64,000 bases of DNA from Streptomyces roseolilacinus (GCF_014649335.1 NZ_BMSV01000006.1:434001-498000), one strand, 5' to 3'. Counted from the first letter of the stretch, positions 54,416 through 63,084 are shown. Notes: generated from the letters alone by a model not told the origin. Numbers and translations are program-made.

Positions 54416-55066
54416 TTGGCCTGTGACCTGTGGCTGGTCCCCCTGGTCGACGTGCTGTGCCACAGCCCCGACAACCCCTTCGCCGAGGAGATCGCCGCGT
54501 ACGACCGGGCGCTGACCGAGTCGGGGCTGCCGACCGTGCCCGTCTTCGCGTACATGCCCGGCCTGTCGGGCGACGTGGCGCCGGTCGCCGGGTTCGACTA
54601 CGACGCCCTGCACTTCCTGCGCCGCGCCTACCTGCTCCAGGTCTGCGGCCTCGCCGTGACGCCCGTCGACGAACTCGGCGGCGACTACGAGCAGTTGCTG
54701 GAGATGTTCGAGCCGACCGCCCAGCGGTCCCACCTGGTCTGGCACTACGACCACGCCGGCGCCTACGTGCCGGTGGACTTCCCCGCGCCGCTCTCCACCG
54801 AGGAACTGCTCGCCGGGGGCGGCCCGCTGGGCTCCGCGCAGGGGCTGCTGCGGGAGCTGGAGTACGTCGCCCCGGCCATCGGCATCGACCCGGCCAACCC
54901 GCCGGCCGCGCCCGCCCCGCCCCGCCACCCGACCTCGCTGGAGGAACCGGCGGCGCCCGTCCCGTACGACGACAACCCCTTCGCGCGCGAGCGGCACGTC
55001 TGGCTGGGCCTGCACGCGGCGGCCACCCGGAGCCTGGGCCAGGGCTCGATGATCATCTTCAGCTGA
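54416..55066 (+). CDS. Conserved actinobacterial protein of unknown function
   Basis: 216 residues. The N-terminus ACDLWLVPLVDVLCHSPDNP followed by FAEEIAAYDRALTESGLP, and the middle MFEPTAQRSHLVWHYDHAGA, are strongly conserved among Streptomyces as I recall, with the end RHVWLGLHAAATRSLGQGSM. No signal peptide or membrane helix. The start is TTG at 54416, because the conserved sequence begins directly after it. It lies before the convergent SLATT gene. Confidence 0.8.
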   Translation: MACDLWLVPLVDVLCHSPDNPFAEEIAAYDRALTESGLPTVPVFAYMPGLSGDVAPVAGFDYDALHFLRRAYLLQVCGLAVTPVDELGGDYEQLLEMFEPTAQRSHLVWHYDHAGAYVPVDFPAPLSTEELLAGGGPLGSAQGLLRELEYVAPAIGIDPANPPAAPAPPRHPTSLEEPAAPVPYDDNPFARERHVWLGLHAAATRSLGQGSMIIFS

Positions 55067-55087
55067 GGGGGCCGCGGCCCGGCGGGC

Positions 55088-55804
55088 TCAGCGGGGCTCC
55101 GGGGGACGCTGGCGGGGCATGTTCGGGCGGGCCGCCGGGGGCAGCGGGAAGCGGCTCCCGGTCTGGCCCGGCCCCGGCTCGGAGCGCGGGGGCGCGGCGT
55201 TCAGGGCCTGCGTGGCCAGCTGCGCCGGGCCCGCCCGGAACTCCACCATCCAGTCCGCCGTCTCCGCCCGCACCAGCTCCGTCACGTCCTCCGAGAACCG
55301 GCGCAGCACCCCCAGGCAGCGCTCCGCCGCCTCGGCGGCCGTGCCCTCCGCGGGGCCCAGCACCTCCCGGACGCTCTCCGACGACCAGTCGAACTGCAGG
55401 ACCAGCAGGCGCCGCTGCACCGCCTGCGCCGTCGCCACGTCCCGCATCCAGCCGGACGTCACCCCGAAGTACCGGTCGCACGCCAGGCACGCCCCGGCGA
55501 GCAGCAGCGACAGGTAGCCCCAGCCGGCCGCGCCGTCCAGGGCGTCCGTCAGGTCCAGCAGCGGCAGCGCGGCGCCCAGGACACCGCCCAGCGCCGTGCC
55601 GGCCCGCAGGGCGCGGGCGCCGCGGCGCTTCCACACCCGGTCGGCGAGGTACCAGTCGACGGTGCGCAGGGCGCTCGCCTCGACCCACCGGTACAGCTCG
55701 TGCAACCGCTCGGCCGGTTCACCCCAGTCACCGAGCGGGAACGGCCGTCCCCTCAGGTCCTCCCCCCGGGCGGGCCTCCCGGGCTGCATCTCCGGCTGGC
55801 TCAC
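55088..55804 (-). CDS. SLATT-domain membrane protein
   Basis: 238 residues. After a Pro/Arg-rich start comes ERLHELYRWVEASALRTVDW followed by YLADRVWKRRGARALR, two hydrophobic helices (LGGVLGAALPLLDL and WGYLSLLLAGACLACDRYFG), then a helical region with QAVQRRLLVLQFDWSSESVR. This order fits SLATT (SMODS- and SLOG-associating 2TM effector) proteins, thought to form pores in conflict systems. Here it stands alone, with no SMODS synthase or SLOG sensor beside it. The GTG at 55804 follows GAGGAG. The Pro-rich C-terminus is disordered. Confidence 0.75.
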   Translation of the reverse strand: MSQPEMQPGRPARGEDLRGRPFPLGDWGEPAERLHELYRWVEASALRTVDWYLADRVWKRRGARALRAGTALGGVLGAALPLLDLTDALDGAAGWGYLSLLLAGACLACDRYFGVTSGWMRDVATAQAVQRRLLVLQFDWSSESVREVLGPAEGTAAEAAERCLGVLRRFSEDVTELVRAETADWMVEFRAGPAQLATQALNAAPPRSEPGPGQTGSRFPLPPAARPNMPRQRPPEPR

Positions 55805-56161
55805 CGGGGCACTCCTCTGCACTCTGCGTGACTCTGCGTGACGTACGGCGATACGGGGTGGTGTGGGGCGGTGGGGGCGGTGGGGGTGGTGGGGGTGGTC
55901 AGGGGGTCGGGCGGCGGCGGCCGGGGCGTGGGGGGCCGGGGGGAGGGTAAGAGGATGGATTGTGCGGAGCCCTTCCTACCGCCGAATGGCGGTCCCCGGT
56001 GGCCGAATCACGGGTTTTCCGCACGGAAGAGGGGCGTGATCAGGCGGGGGCGCGCCAGCGGTTCACCCGAAGGAGTGGAGCGGTGCGCGTGGGGCGCGCC
56101 GCGCGAGGACCACGTAGGCTCGGCGTAACCGAAGAATCGTCGTCGACGCGCAGGAGTGACC
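55805..56161. other. Upstream region of ybaB with a G-rich quadruplex-like stretch
   Basis: A 357-base gap. At 55865-55906 there are five runs of four or five G separated by 3-6 bases (GGGGGYGGT repeated about every 9 bases), a strong quadruplex-forming pattern on the plus strand. The rest contains no convincing gene; a frame at 55838-56128 is rejected. The stretch 55950-56010 is less GC-rich and may hold the ybaB promoter. Confidence 0.6.
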
Positions 56162-56497
56162 GTGATCCCCGGTGGTGGCCAGCCCAACATGCAGCAGCTG
56201 CTCCAGCAGGCCCAGAAGATGCAGCAGGACCTCGCGAAGGCGCAGGAGGAGCTGGCCCGCACGGAGGTCGACGGCCAGGCCGGCGGCGGCCTGGTGAAGG
56301 CCACGGTCACCGGCTCGGGCGAGCTGCGGGGCCTGGTCATCGACCCCAAGGCGGTCGACCCGGAGGACACGGAGACGCTCGCGGACCTGATCGTCGCGGC
56401 CGTGCAGGCGGCGAACGAGAACGCGCAGCAGCTCCAGCAGCAGAAGCTCGGCCCGCTGACCCAGGGACTGGGCGGAATGCCGGGCCTGCCGTTCTGA
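56162..56497 (+). CDS. ybaB: YbaB/EbfC nucleoid-associated protein
   Basis: 111 residues. IPGGGQPNMQQLLQQAQKMQ starts the long helix that forms the dimer tweezers; EVDGQAGGGLVKATVTGSGE, DPEDTETLADLIVAAVQAAN and the Gln-rich end are typical. It binds DNA and accompanies recR in most bacteria. I chose GTG at 56162 because AGGAG precedes it and the family starts MIPGGGQPN; GTG at 56156 is possible. Confidence 0.95.
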   Translation: MIPGGGQPNMQQLLQQAQKMQQDLAKAQEELARTEVDGQAGGGLVKATVTGSGELRGLVIDPKAVDPEDTETLADLIVAAVQAANENAQQLQQQKLGPLTQGLGGMPGLPF

Positions 56498-56615
56498 CCC
56501 GGCGGGCGCCGACTGCTCACCCCGCTGACGCGGCGGGTTCACACCGAGTCTTCTGCGGCGCACCCCGCACCTACTACCGTAACCACCAAGACTGCACTCC
56601 CGGAGAGGCGTTCCG

Positions 56616-57215
56616 TTGTACGAAGGCGTGGTCCAGGACCTCATCGACGAACTGGGCAGGCTGCCCGGCGTCGGTCCCAAGAGCGCGCAGCGGATCGCCT
56701 TCCACATCCTCCAGGCGGAGCCGACGGACGTGCGGCGGCTGGCCCACGCGCTGCTGGAAGTGAAGGAGAAGGTCCGGTTCTGCGCGGTCTGCGGGAACGT
56801 CGCCCAGGAGGAGCGGTGCGGCATCTGCCGCGACCCGCGCCGGGACGACGCGGTGGTCTGCGTGGTCGAGGAGCCCAAGGACGTCGTCGCCATCGAGCGG
56901 ACGCGCGAGTTCCGGGGGCGGTACCACGTGCTCGGCGGCGCGATCAGCCCGATCGAGGGCGTGGGCCCCGACGACCTGAGGATCAGGGAGCTGCTGGCCC
57001 GCCTCGCGGACGGCACGGTCACCGAGCTGATCCTGGCGACCGACCCCAATCTGGAGGGGGAGGCCACCGCGACCTACCTGGCGCGGATGGTCAAGCCCAT
57101 GGGCCTGAAGGTCACGCGCCTCGCCAGCGGGCTGCCCGTTGGCGGAGACCTTGAATACGCCGACGAGGTCACGCTCGGTCGCGCGTTCGAAGGGAGACGA
57201 CTCCTCGATGTCTGA
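56616..57215 (+). CDS. recR: Recombination mediator RecR
   Basis: Works with RecO (and RecF) to load RecA on gapped DNA. 199 residues. Helix-hairpin-helix RLPGVGPKSAQRIAFHIL, zinc finger CAVCGNVAQEERCGICRD (four Cys), Toprim core VVCVVEEPKDVVAIERT and ATDPNLEGEATATYL, and the Walker-like end LASGLPVGGDLEYADEVTLG. TTG start with CGGAGAGG upstream. The stop overlaps the DUF5063 gene start by 8 bases. Confidence 0.97.
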   Translation: MYEGVVQDLIDELGRLPGVGPKSAQRIAFHILQAEPTDVRRLAHALLEVKEKVRFCAVCGNVAQEERCGICRDPRRDDAVVCVVEEPKDVVAIERTREFRGRYHVLGGAISPIEGVGPDDLRIRELLARLADGTVTELILATDPNLEGEATATYLARMVKPMGLKVTRLASGLPVGGDLEYADEVTLGRAFEGRRLLDV

Positions 57216-57867
57216 CGCCACTCTCCACGCCCACTCACTGGACCCCGACAGCTTCGCGGTCCAGATCGCCGACTCCATCGAGTCCTTCATCGTGGCCACC
57301 ACGGAGGTGGCCAAGGGGGACGAGCCCGCCAGCGCGATCCCCTTCCTGCTGCTGGAGGTCTCGCAGCTGCTGCTCGCCGGCGGCAGGCTCGGGGCGCACG
57401 AGGACATCCTCCCCGAGGAGCGGTACGAACCGGACACGGGTCCCGACATGGACGTCGACGACCTGCGGGAACGGTTCGCCGTGCTGCTGGACCCGGTGGA
57501 CGTCTTCTCGGAGGTCTTCGACCCGTACGAGCCGCGCAAGGCGCCGGTGCCGTGCCGGATCTCCGACAACCTGGCCGACATCATCACCGACCTGCGGCAC
57601 GGGCTGGCCCACTACCGGGCGGGGCGGACGACCGAGGCGCTGTGGTGGTGGCAGTTCTCGTACTTCTCCAACTGGGGGCCCACGGCCTCGGCGACCCTGC
57701 GGGCGCTGCAGTCCCTGGTCTCCCACGTCCGGCTGGACCAGCCGCTGGAGGCGCTGGACGGGCTGGACACGGACGAGGACGTGGCGGACGAGGCGCTGGC
57801 GGAGGAGGCGGGCCGGGTGATGCTCCAGGAGATCGCCGCGCCGCTGGGCCTGCGCTCCCACCAGTAG
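57208..57867 (+). CDS. DUF5063 family protein
   Basis: 219 residues, a conserved helical protein of unknown function always found close to recR in Streptomyces as I recall. Features: DSFAVQIADSIESFIVATTE, PFLLLEVSQLLLAGGRLGAH, DNLADIITDLRHGLAHYRAG and WWWQFSYFSNWGPTASATLR. It begins inside the recR end (8-base overlap, GGGAGACGA as ribosome site), so it is co-expressed with the recombination gene. Confidence 0.87.
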   Translation: MSDATLHAHSLDPDSFAVQIADSIESFIVATTEVAKGDEPASAIPFLLLEVSQLLLAGGRLGAHEDILPEERYEPDTGPDMDVDDLRERFAVLLDPVDVFSEVFDPYEPRKAPVPCRISDNLADIITDLRHGLAHYRAGRTTEALWWWQFSYFSNWGPTASATLRALQSLVSHVRLDQPLEALDGLDTDEDVADEALAEEAGRVMLQEIAAPLGLRSHQ

Positions 57868-58127
57868 CCCGGCCCCCGCGTCGCGCCTCCGCCCACTCGC
57901 GGTCCCGTCCCGCGGTCCCGCCCGCGCCCCCGCCGCGTCCCGCGGCGTGAGCCGGGACACATTCCGCGTGGGCGCCCGGTGGATGGGCAGGGTCCCGGCG
58001 TGGCCGGGCGACGCCCCCCGCACGGCCACCGGACGGGCAGGACATCTCAGGATGTGACATCCGGGGGGCGTTTCCCGGTCGCTCGTTAGACTGAGCCGAC
58101 CGCAAACGGACTGAGCGAGGAGCGCAC

Positions 58128-59399
58128 GTGGGCCTTGTCGTGCAGAAGTACGGAGGCTCCTCCGTTGCCGATGCCGAGGGCATCAAGCGCGTCGCCAAGC
58201 GAATCGTCGATGCCAAGAAGAACGGCCACCAGGTGGTCGTCGTGGTTTCGGCGATGGGCGACACGACGGACGAGCTGATCGATCTCGCCGAGCAGGTATC
58301 CCCGATCCCTGCCGGGCGTGAGTTCGACATGCTGCTGACCGCCGGAGAGCGTATCTCCATGGCCCTGCTGGCCATGGCGATCAAAAACCTGGGCCACGAG
58401 GCCCAGTCGTTCACGGGCAGCCAGGCAGGCGTCATCACCGACTCGGTCCACAACAAAGCGCGCATCATCGATGTCACGCCGGGCCGCATCCGCACCGCGC
58501 TGGACGAGGGCAACATCGCCATCGTCGCCGGCTTCCAGGGCGTGTCCCAGGACAAGAAGGACATCACCACCCTCGGCCGGGGCGGCTCCGACACCACCGC
58601 CGTGGCCCTCGCCGCGGCGCTGGACGCCGAGGTGTGCGAGATCTACACGGACGTCGACGGCGTCTTCACCGCCGACCCGCGGGTCGTGAAGAAGGCCCGG
58701 AAGATCGACTGGATCTCCTTCGAGGACATGCTGGAGCTCGCCAGCTCCGGCTCCAAGGTGCTCCTGCACCGCTGCGTCGAGTACGCACGCCGATACAACA
58801 TCCCGATCCACGTCCGCTCCTCCTTCTCGGGGCTCCAGGGCACGTGGGTCAGCAACGAACCGCGAGGGGACCGCAAGGTGGAGCAGGCCATCATCTCCGG
58901 TGTCGCCCACGACACCTCCGAGGCGAAGATCACCGTCGTCGGCGTGCCCGACAAGCCGGGCGAGGCCGCCGCGATCTTCCGCACCATCGCGAACGCCGAG
59001 ATCAACATCGACATGGTCGTCCAGAACGTCTCCGCGGCGTCCACCGGCCTGACGGACATCTCCTTCACGCTCCCCAAGACCGAGGGCCGCAAGGCCATCG
59101 ACGCCCTGGAGAAGCAGAAGGACGCCATCGGCTTCGAGTCCCTCCGCTACGACGACCAGATCGGCAAGATCTCCCTCGTCGGCGCGGGCATGAAGACCAA
59201 CCCGGGCGTCACCGCGTCGTTCTTCGAGGCGCTGTCCGACGCCGGGGTGAACATCGAGCTGATCTCCACCTCCGAGATCCGCATCTCGGTCGTCACCCGG
59301 GCCGACGACGTCAACGAGGCCGTCCGCGCCGTCCACACGGCCTTCGGCCTGGACAGCGACTCGGCCGAGGCGGTCGTCTACGGCGGCACGGGCCGCTGA
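58128..59399 (+). CDS. lysC: Aspartokinase, alpha subunit (full length)
   Basis: Phosphorylates aspartate, the entry to lysine, threonine, methionine and diaminopimelate. 423 residues. The N-terminal kinase domain has VQKYGGSSVADAEGIKRVAK, VVSAMGDTTDELIDLA, GGSDTTAVALAAALDAEV and YTDVDGVFTADPR; two ACT domains follow (about 265-420) with FRTIANAEINIDMVVQNVSA and EALSDAGVNIELISTSEIRI, the usual site of feedback control by lysine plus threonine. Cluster with asd 21 bases downstream is the standard operon. GTG start with GAGGAGCGC upstream. Confidence 0.96.
   Translation: MGLVVQKYGGSSVADAEGIKRVAKRIVDAKKNGHQVVVVVSAMGDTTDELIDLAEQVSPIPAGREFDMLLTAGERISMALLAMAIKNLGHEAQSFTGSQAGVITDSVHNKARIIDVTPGRIRTALDEGNIAIVAGFQGVSQDKKDITTLGRGGSDTTAVALAAALDAEVCEIYTDVDGVFTADPRVVKKARKIDWISFEDMLELASSGSKVLLHRCVEYARRYNIPIHVRSSFSGLQGTWVSNEPRGDRKVEQAIISGVAHDTSEAKITVVGVPDKPGEAAAIFRTIANAEINIDMVVQNVSAASTGLTDISFTLPKTEGRKAIDALEKQKDAIGFESLRYDDQIGKISLVGAGMKTNPGVTASFFEALSDAGVNIELISTSEIRISVVTRADDVNEAVRAVHTAFGLDSDSAEAVVYGGTGR
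58878..59399 (+). CDS. Aspartokinase beta subunit from an internal start
   Basis: An in-frame GTG (codon 251 of lysC) is preceded by GAGGGGACC at ribosome-site distance and would give a 173-residue protein made of the two ACT domains, beginning VEQAIISGVAHDTSEAKITV. In Corynebacterium and Bacillus the same gene makes such a beta subunit of about this size that joins the alpha chain in an alpha2-beta2 enzyme. The site is seen; its use is inferred. Confidence 0.6.
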   Translation: MEQAIISGVAHDTSEAKITVVGVPDKPGEAAAIFRTIANAEINIDMVVQNVSAASTGLTDISFTLPKTEGRKAIDALEKQKDAIGFESLRYDDQIGKISLVGAGMKTNPGVTASFFEALSDAGVNIELISTSEIRISVVTRADDVNEAVRAVHTAFGLDSDSAEAVVYGGTGR

Positions 59400-59420
59400 C
59401 GGCCCGGACGTCCTGACCCG

Positions 59421-60539
59421 GTGACGAGCCGGAAGCCGGCGCTCGCGGTCGTCGGCGCGACCGGGGCCGCGGGCGCCGTCATGCTCCAGATCCTGTCGCA
59501 GCGCGCCGACGTCTGGGGCGAGATACGCCTGCTCTCCTCCGGGCCCCCCGCCCCGTCCGCGCGGGGAGGGGGCCCGTCGCCGCACCCGGCCGACCGCGGG
59601 CTGGCCGTGCGCGGCGCGTGGACCGAGGTCCTCCCGCTCGGCGAGGACACGCTCCGGGGCGTCGACGTCGCGGTGTTCCTGGCGCCGGAGGAGGTCGCCG
59701 CCCGCTGGGCGCCGATCGCCGCCGCGCAGGGCGCCGTCGTCGTCGACGCCTCGCCCGCGTTCCGCGCCGACCCGGACGTGCCGCTCGTCGTCCCCGAGGT
59801 CAACCCGCACGCCGCCCGGATCCGCCCGCGCGGCATCGTCGCCGGGCCCGGCTGCACCACGCTCGCGATGATCGTCGCCGTCGGCGCGCTCCACGCCGAG
59901 TTCGGCCTCGACGAGCTGGTCGTCTCCGCGTACCAGGCCGCGTCCGACGCCGGGCAGGCGGGGATCGCCGCCCTGCGCGGCCAGCTCGCGGCCGTCGCCG
60001 GCACGGAGCTGGGCACGGCCCCCGGAGACGTCCGCAGGGCGCTCGGCGACGACGGGGCGGAGCCGTTCGCCGCGCCCCTCGCCCTCAACGTCGTGCCCTG
60101 GTCCGGCACGCCCCAGGACGGCGGCTGGTCCTCCGAGGAGCTGCGCGTGCGCGCCGAGACCCGCAGGATCCTCGACCTGCCCGGGCTGCGGGTCACCGCG
60201 ACCTGCGTGCGCGTCCCCGTCGTCACCACCCACTCCGTCGCCGTGCACGCCCGCTTCGAACGGCCCGTGACCGTGGCGCGCGCCCACGAGATCCTCGCCA
60301 CCTCGCCCGGCGTCGTCCTGTACGACGACCCGGCCGCCGGCGACTTCCCCACCCCCGCCGACGTCGTCGGCACCGACCCGACGTGGGTCGGCCGGGTCCG
60401 CCGCGGCCTCGACGACGAACGGGTCCTGGAGTTCTTCGCCTGCGGCGACAACCTCCGCAAGGGCGCCGCGCTCAACACCGCCCAGATCGCGGAGTCCGTC
60501 GCGGCCGAACTCGCCGCGGCCCGCGCGGCGCCGTCCTGA
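59421..60539 (+). CDS. asd: Aspartate-semialdehyde dehydrogenase homologue with altered active-site motifs
   Basis: 372 residues; the family makes aspartate semialdehyde from aspartyl phosphate. NADP-binding start LAVVGATGAAGAVMLQIL, VVPEVNPHAARIRPRGIV, the nucleophile Cys in GPGCTTLAM (about residue 145), Gln in SAYQAASDAG, His in VVTTHSVAVHARF, and GDNLRKGAALNTAQIAE at the end. The family motif NPNC reads GPGC here, DNSxAFR reads DASPAFR, and SGAG after the Gln reads SDAG. The catalytic Cys, Gln and His remain. A Pro/Gly-rich insert follows LLSSG. Directly after lysC. Catalytic competence is uncertain. Confidence 0.85.
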   Translation: MTSRKPALAVVGATGAAGAVMLQILSQRADVWGEIRLLSSGPPAPSARGGGPSPHPADRGLAVRGAWTEVLPLGEDTLRGVDVAVFLAPEEVAARWAPIAAAQGAVVVDASPAFRADPDVPLVVPEVNPHAARIRPRGIVAGPGCTTLAMIVAVGALHAEFGLDELVVSAYQAASDAGQAGIAALRGQLAAVAGTELGTAPGDVRRALGDDGAEPFAAPLALNVVPWSGTPQDGGWSSEELRVRAETRRILDLPGLRVTATCVRVPVVTTHSVAVHARFERPVTVARAHEILATSPGVVLYDDPAAGDFPTPADVVGTDPTWVGRVRRGLDDERVLEFFACGDNLRKGAALNTAQIAESVAAELAAARAAPS

Positions 60540-60835
60540 CCATGCCGAGCGGCGATACCCGGTGGACGCGGCGACGGCTCTTTGTAGGATCTGTGAACGC
60601 CCTGTGTGAAATTCTCCGGCCGGTGCCGTGTGAACTGGGGTGATGGCATGTTCGACGATGCCCCCGCCCTCCCGCCGCAACCGGTGGTCGGCGAAGGGCG
60701 TCTCCGCGGTCGCCCCTGTGCTGCCGCGCGAACGGGGCGATGGGGAGAGCGGATACGGATGAGGGCCAACGACGCACCGTCAGATACGGCGGCGTGCGCG
60801 TACAACCCTGACGGGGGGCGACGTGTCCAACAGGC

Positions 60836-61525
60836 GTGGCAGAGGTACTCGACATCACACCGGCGGCCCCCCTGCGCGGCGGCGCGGCGGTCCTTCCGCT
60901 CCTGCGGCCGCCCCAGCGGGCCCCGCGCGACCGGCGGCACGGAGGTGGCATGCCGGTGATCGCACCCATGCCCGCCACGCGCCGTGCCCGCGCCCCGCTC
61001 CCGCGTGAGGGTGCCGACGGCACGGTGACGTCGGGCACCACCGTCGACCACCTCACCGAGACCTACCGCGCCCACTACCGGTCGCTGCTCGGTCTCGCCG
61101 CGCTGCTCCTCGACGACACGGCCTCCTGCGAGGACGTCGTCCAGGAGGCGTTCATCCGCGTCCACTCCGCCCGCAAGCGGGTCCGCGACCCCGAGAAGAC
61201 CCTGGCGTACCTCCGCCAGACCGTCGTGAACCTCTCCCGGTCCGCCCTGCGCCGCCGCATACTCGGGCTGAAGCTGCTCTCCAAGCCGATGCCGGACATG
61301 GCGAGCGCGGAGGAGGGCGCGTACGACCAGCTGGAACGCGACGCGCTGATCAAGGCGATGCGCGGGCTGCAGCGCCGCCAGCGGGAGGTGCTGGTCCTGC
61401 GGTACTTCGCGGACATGACGGAGGCACAGGTCGCCGAGACCCTGGGCATATCGCTCGGGTCGGTGAAGGCGTACGGCTCCCGCGGCATCGCCGCACTGCG
61501 CGTCTCCATGGGAGCGAAGGCATGA
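60836..61525 (+). CDS. SigE-family ECF RNA polymerase sigma factor
   Basis: 229 residues. A 70-residue disordered start precedes region 2 (TYRAHYRSLLGLAALLLDDT, EDVVQEAFIRVHSARKRVRD), a linker, and region 4 (RDALIKAMRGLQRRQREVLV, LRYFADMTEAQVAETLGISL, GSVKAYGSRGIAALRV). This matches the SigE family (TIGR02983-type) of actinobacteria. The stop overlaps the next gene by 4 bases. The GTG at 60836 has a weak site; the start could be further downstream at 60951 (MPVIAP). The 296-base gap before it holds no gene that I can support. Confidence 0.87.
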   Translation: MAEVLDITPAAPLRGGAAVLPLLRPPQRAPRDRRHGGGMPVIAPMPATRRARAPLPREGADGTVTSGTTVDHLTETYRAHYRSLLGLAALLLDDTASCEDVVQEAFIRVHSARKRVRDPEKTLAYLRQTVVNLSRSALRRRILGLKLLSKPMPDMASAEEGAYDQLERDALIKAMRGLQRRQREVLVLRYFADMTEAQVAETLGISLGSVKAYGSRGIAALRVSMGAKA

Positions 61526-63084
61526 GCGGCCGAGCCGAGAGCCACGAGCACAACGGGCCGGACGGGCCGTCGAACGACCGGACTGGAAGCAACGCGGTGA
61601 ACACCCCAGAAACCCCCGGCACCCCGACCCCCGGGGACACCCCCCCGGCCTCGGAACCCGCCGAAGGCACCCCGGCGGGGGCCGCCCCCGCCCCGTCGCC
61701 CGAGGACGCCGCCCGGCCCCCCGCCACGGACACCCCGGCCCGGCCCCCGGCCGACGGGGACGGCGCCGACGGGGACGGTACGGCTCCGGACGCGGCCCGG
61801 GACGGTACGGCCGACGACCCCGGGGCGGCCGAGGCGCACGCGGCCGACCGGGACGGCACAGGTCGGGACGGCACCGACCGGGACGGTACGGCTCCGGACG
61901 CGGCCCGGGAAGCGGCCGGCGGACGCGCGGCCGGCCGGGACGGGGCCGGCACCGACCCGATCGACGTGCTGGGCCTCCTCGGACACGGACACGAAGACGA
62001 GGCCGACGGGCTCGACGGGGACGAGGCGGCGCTGCGGCGCCTGCTGCACGGGGCCGTGGACGGGCTGGAGCCGTCCACCGGCGCGCTCGACCACCTCCGG
62101 CGGGCCGTGCCCGCGCGGCGGGCCCGGAAGCGGCAGGCCCTGGTCGGCACGGCCGCCGCGGTGATCCTGCTCGGCACCGGCGTGCCCGCCTTCGTGCACG
62201 TCGCCACCTCCGGCGGCGGCGTCGACGCCAACCCGGTCAACGCCGGCCACGGCGCGGAGGTCCAGGGCGGCACCAGCGGCCTCGCCGGCGAGCAGGCCGC
62301 CGGCAACCCCTCCGGCGAGCCGGACGGCTCCCGCAAGGACGGCGCCGACCCGTCGCGGACCCCCTCGTCCGCCGGCACCAGCGCCTCCGACGGCACGGAC
62401 GGCACGCCCGGCCGGGGGGCCTCCGCCCCGGCGGCGCTCCAGGCGTGCCGGGCGGAACAGCTCGGGGTGAGCGTCGCCGAGGCGGGCGCCCCCGGCGGGG
62501 ACGGCGCGGTCTACGGCACGTTCCGCATCGCCAACGTCTCCTCCAGCGACTGCACCGTCGCCACGGCCGGCACGGTCGGCTTCGCCACGAGCGGCGCGGC
62601 CGACCCGGGCCGCGTCAGCGTCGTCCGGCACACGGACGGGGACGCGGCGTCCGGCCTGCCCGGCTCCTCCGAGACGGTCGGCAGCTTGGTGCTGAAGCCG
62701 TCCGGCGCGTACGAGGTGCGGTTCGCCTGGGTGCCGAGCGAGAGCTGCCCGGTGGACGGCGGCAGCGGAGGCGGCAGCGGGGACGGCGGCGACGGGGGCG
62801 GGAACGCCGACGGGGGCGGCGGCCAGTCGCCCGAGCCCACCCCCTCCACCCCGAGCGAGGAGCCCCCGCCGACCGCGGGCGGCACGGCCACCGGTTCGGC
62901 GGAGGGCGGCGCGGACACCGGCACGGCGGCGACCGAGCCGCAGCTGATGCGCGCGGAGGGTGACGCGGACGGCGGCGTCAGCGTGACGTACACCCCCGGA
63001 GCGGGCGGCCCGCAGGCGGTGGCGACCATCTCCGGCGCCTGCGCCGGGACCATCTACCGCACCGGCCTCCTCCCGGCCGGGTGA
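61522..63084 (+). CDS. Large membrane protein coupled to the sigma factor (putative anti-sigma or sensor partner)
   Basis: 520 residues and no named family. Residues 1-145 are disordered, Pro/Ala/Asp-rich with short repeats of DGT and APDAAR; residues 165-200 form a charged helical patch (EAALRRLLHGAVDGLEPSTG, LDHLRRAVPARRARKRQ) like the start of sigma-interacting membrane proteins; one helix (LVGTAAAVILLGTGVPAFVH, about 212-232) crosses the membrane; the outer part contains a DUF4232-like domain (AVYGTFRIANVSSSDCTVAT) with paired Cys and Gly/Pro-rich linkers. ATGA overlap with the sigma gene suggests functional coupling. Confidence 0.72.
   Translation: MSGRAESHEHNGPDGPSNDRTGSNAVNTPETPGTPTPGDTPPASEPAEGTPAGAAPAPSPEDAARPPATDTPARPPADGDGADGDGTAPDAARDGTADDPGAAEAHAADRDGTGRDGTDRDGTAPDAAREAAGGRAAGRDGAGTDPIDVLGLLGHGHEDEADGLDGDEAALRRLLHGAVDGLEPSTGALDHLRRAVPARRARKRQALVGTAAAVILLGTGVPAFVHVATSGGGVDANPVNAGHGAEVQGGTSGLAGEQAAGNPSGEPDGSRKDGADPSRTPSSAGTSASDGTDGTPGRGASAPAALQACRAEQLGVSVAEAGAPGGDGAVYGTFRIANVSSSDCTVATAGTVGFATSGAADPGRVSVVRHTDGDAASGLPGSSETVGSLVLKPSGAYEVRFAWVPSESCPVDGGSGGGSGDGGDGGGNADGGGGQSPEPTPSTPSEEPPPTAGGTATGSAEGGADTGTAATEPQLMRAEGDADGGVSVTYTPGAGGPQAVATISGACAGTIYRTGLLPAG

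Noticed and set aside
55838..56128. Plus-strand frame before ybaB
   Set aside because: Its first half is Gly/Val translated from the G-run repeat and it has no ribosome site or family.
60606..60959. Plus-strand frame before the sigma factor
   Set aside because: Arg/Cys-rich shadow composition; the sigma factor frame overlaps it and has strong motifs.
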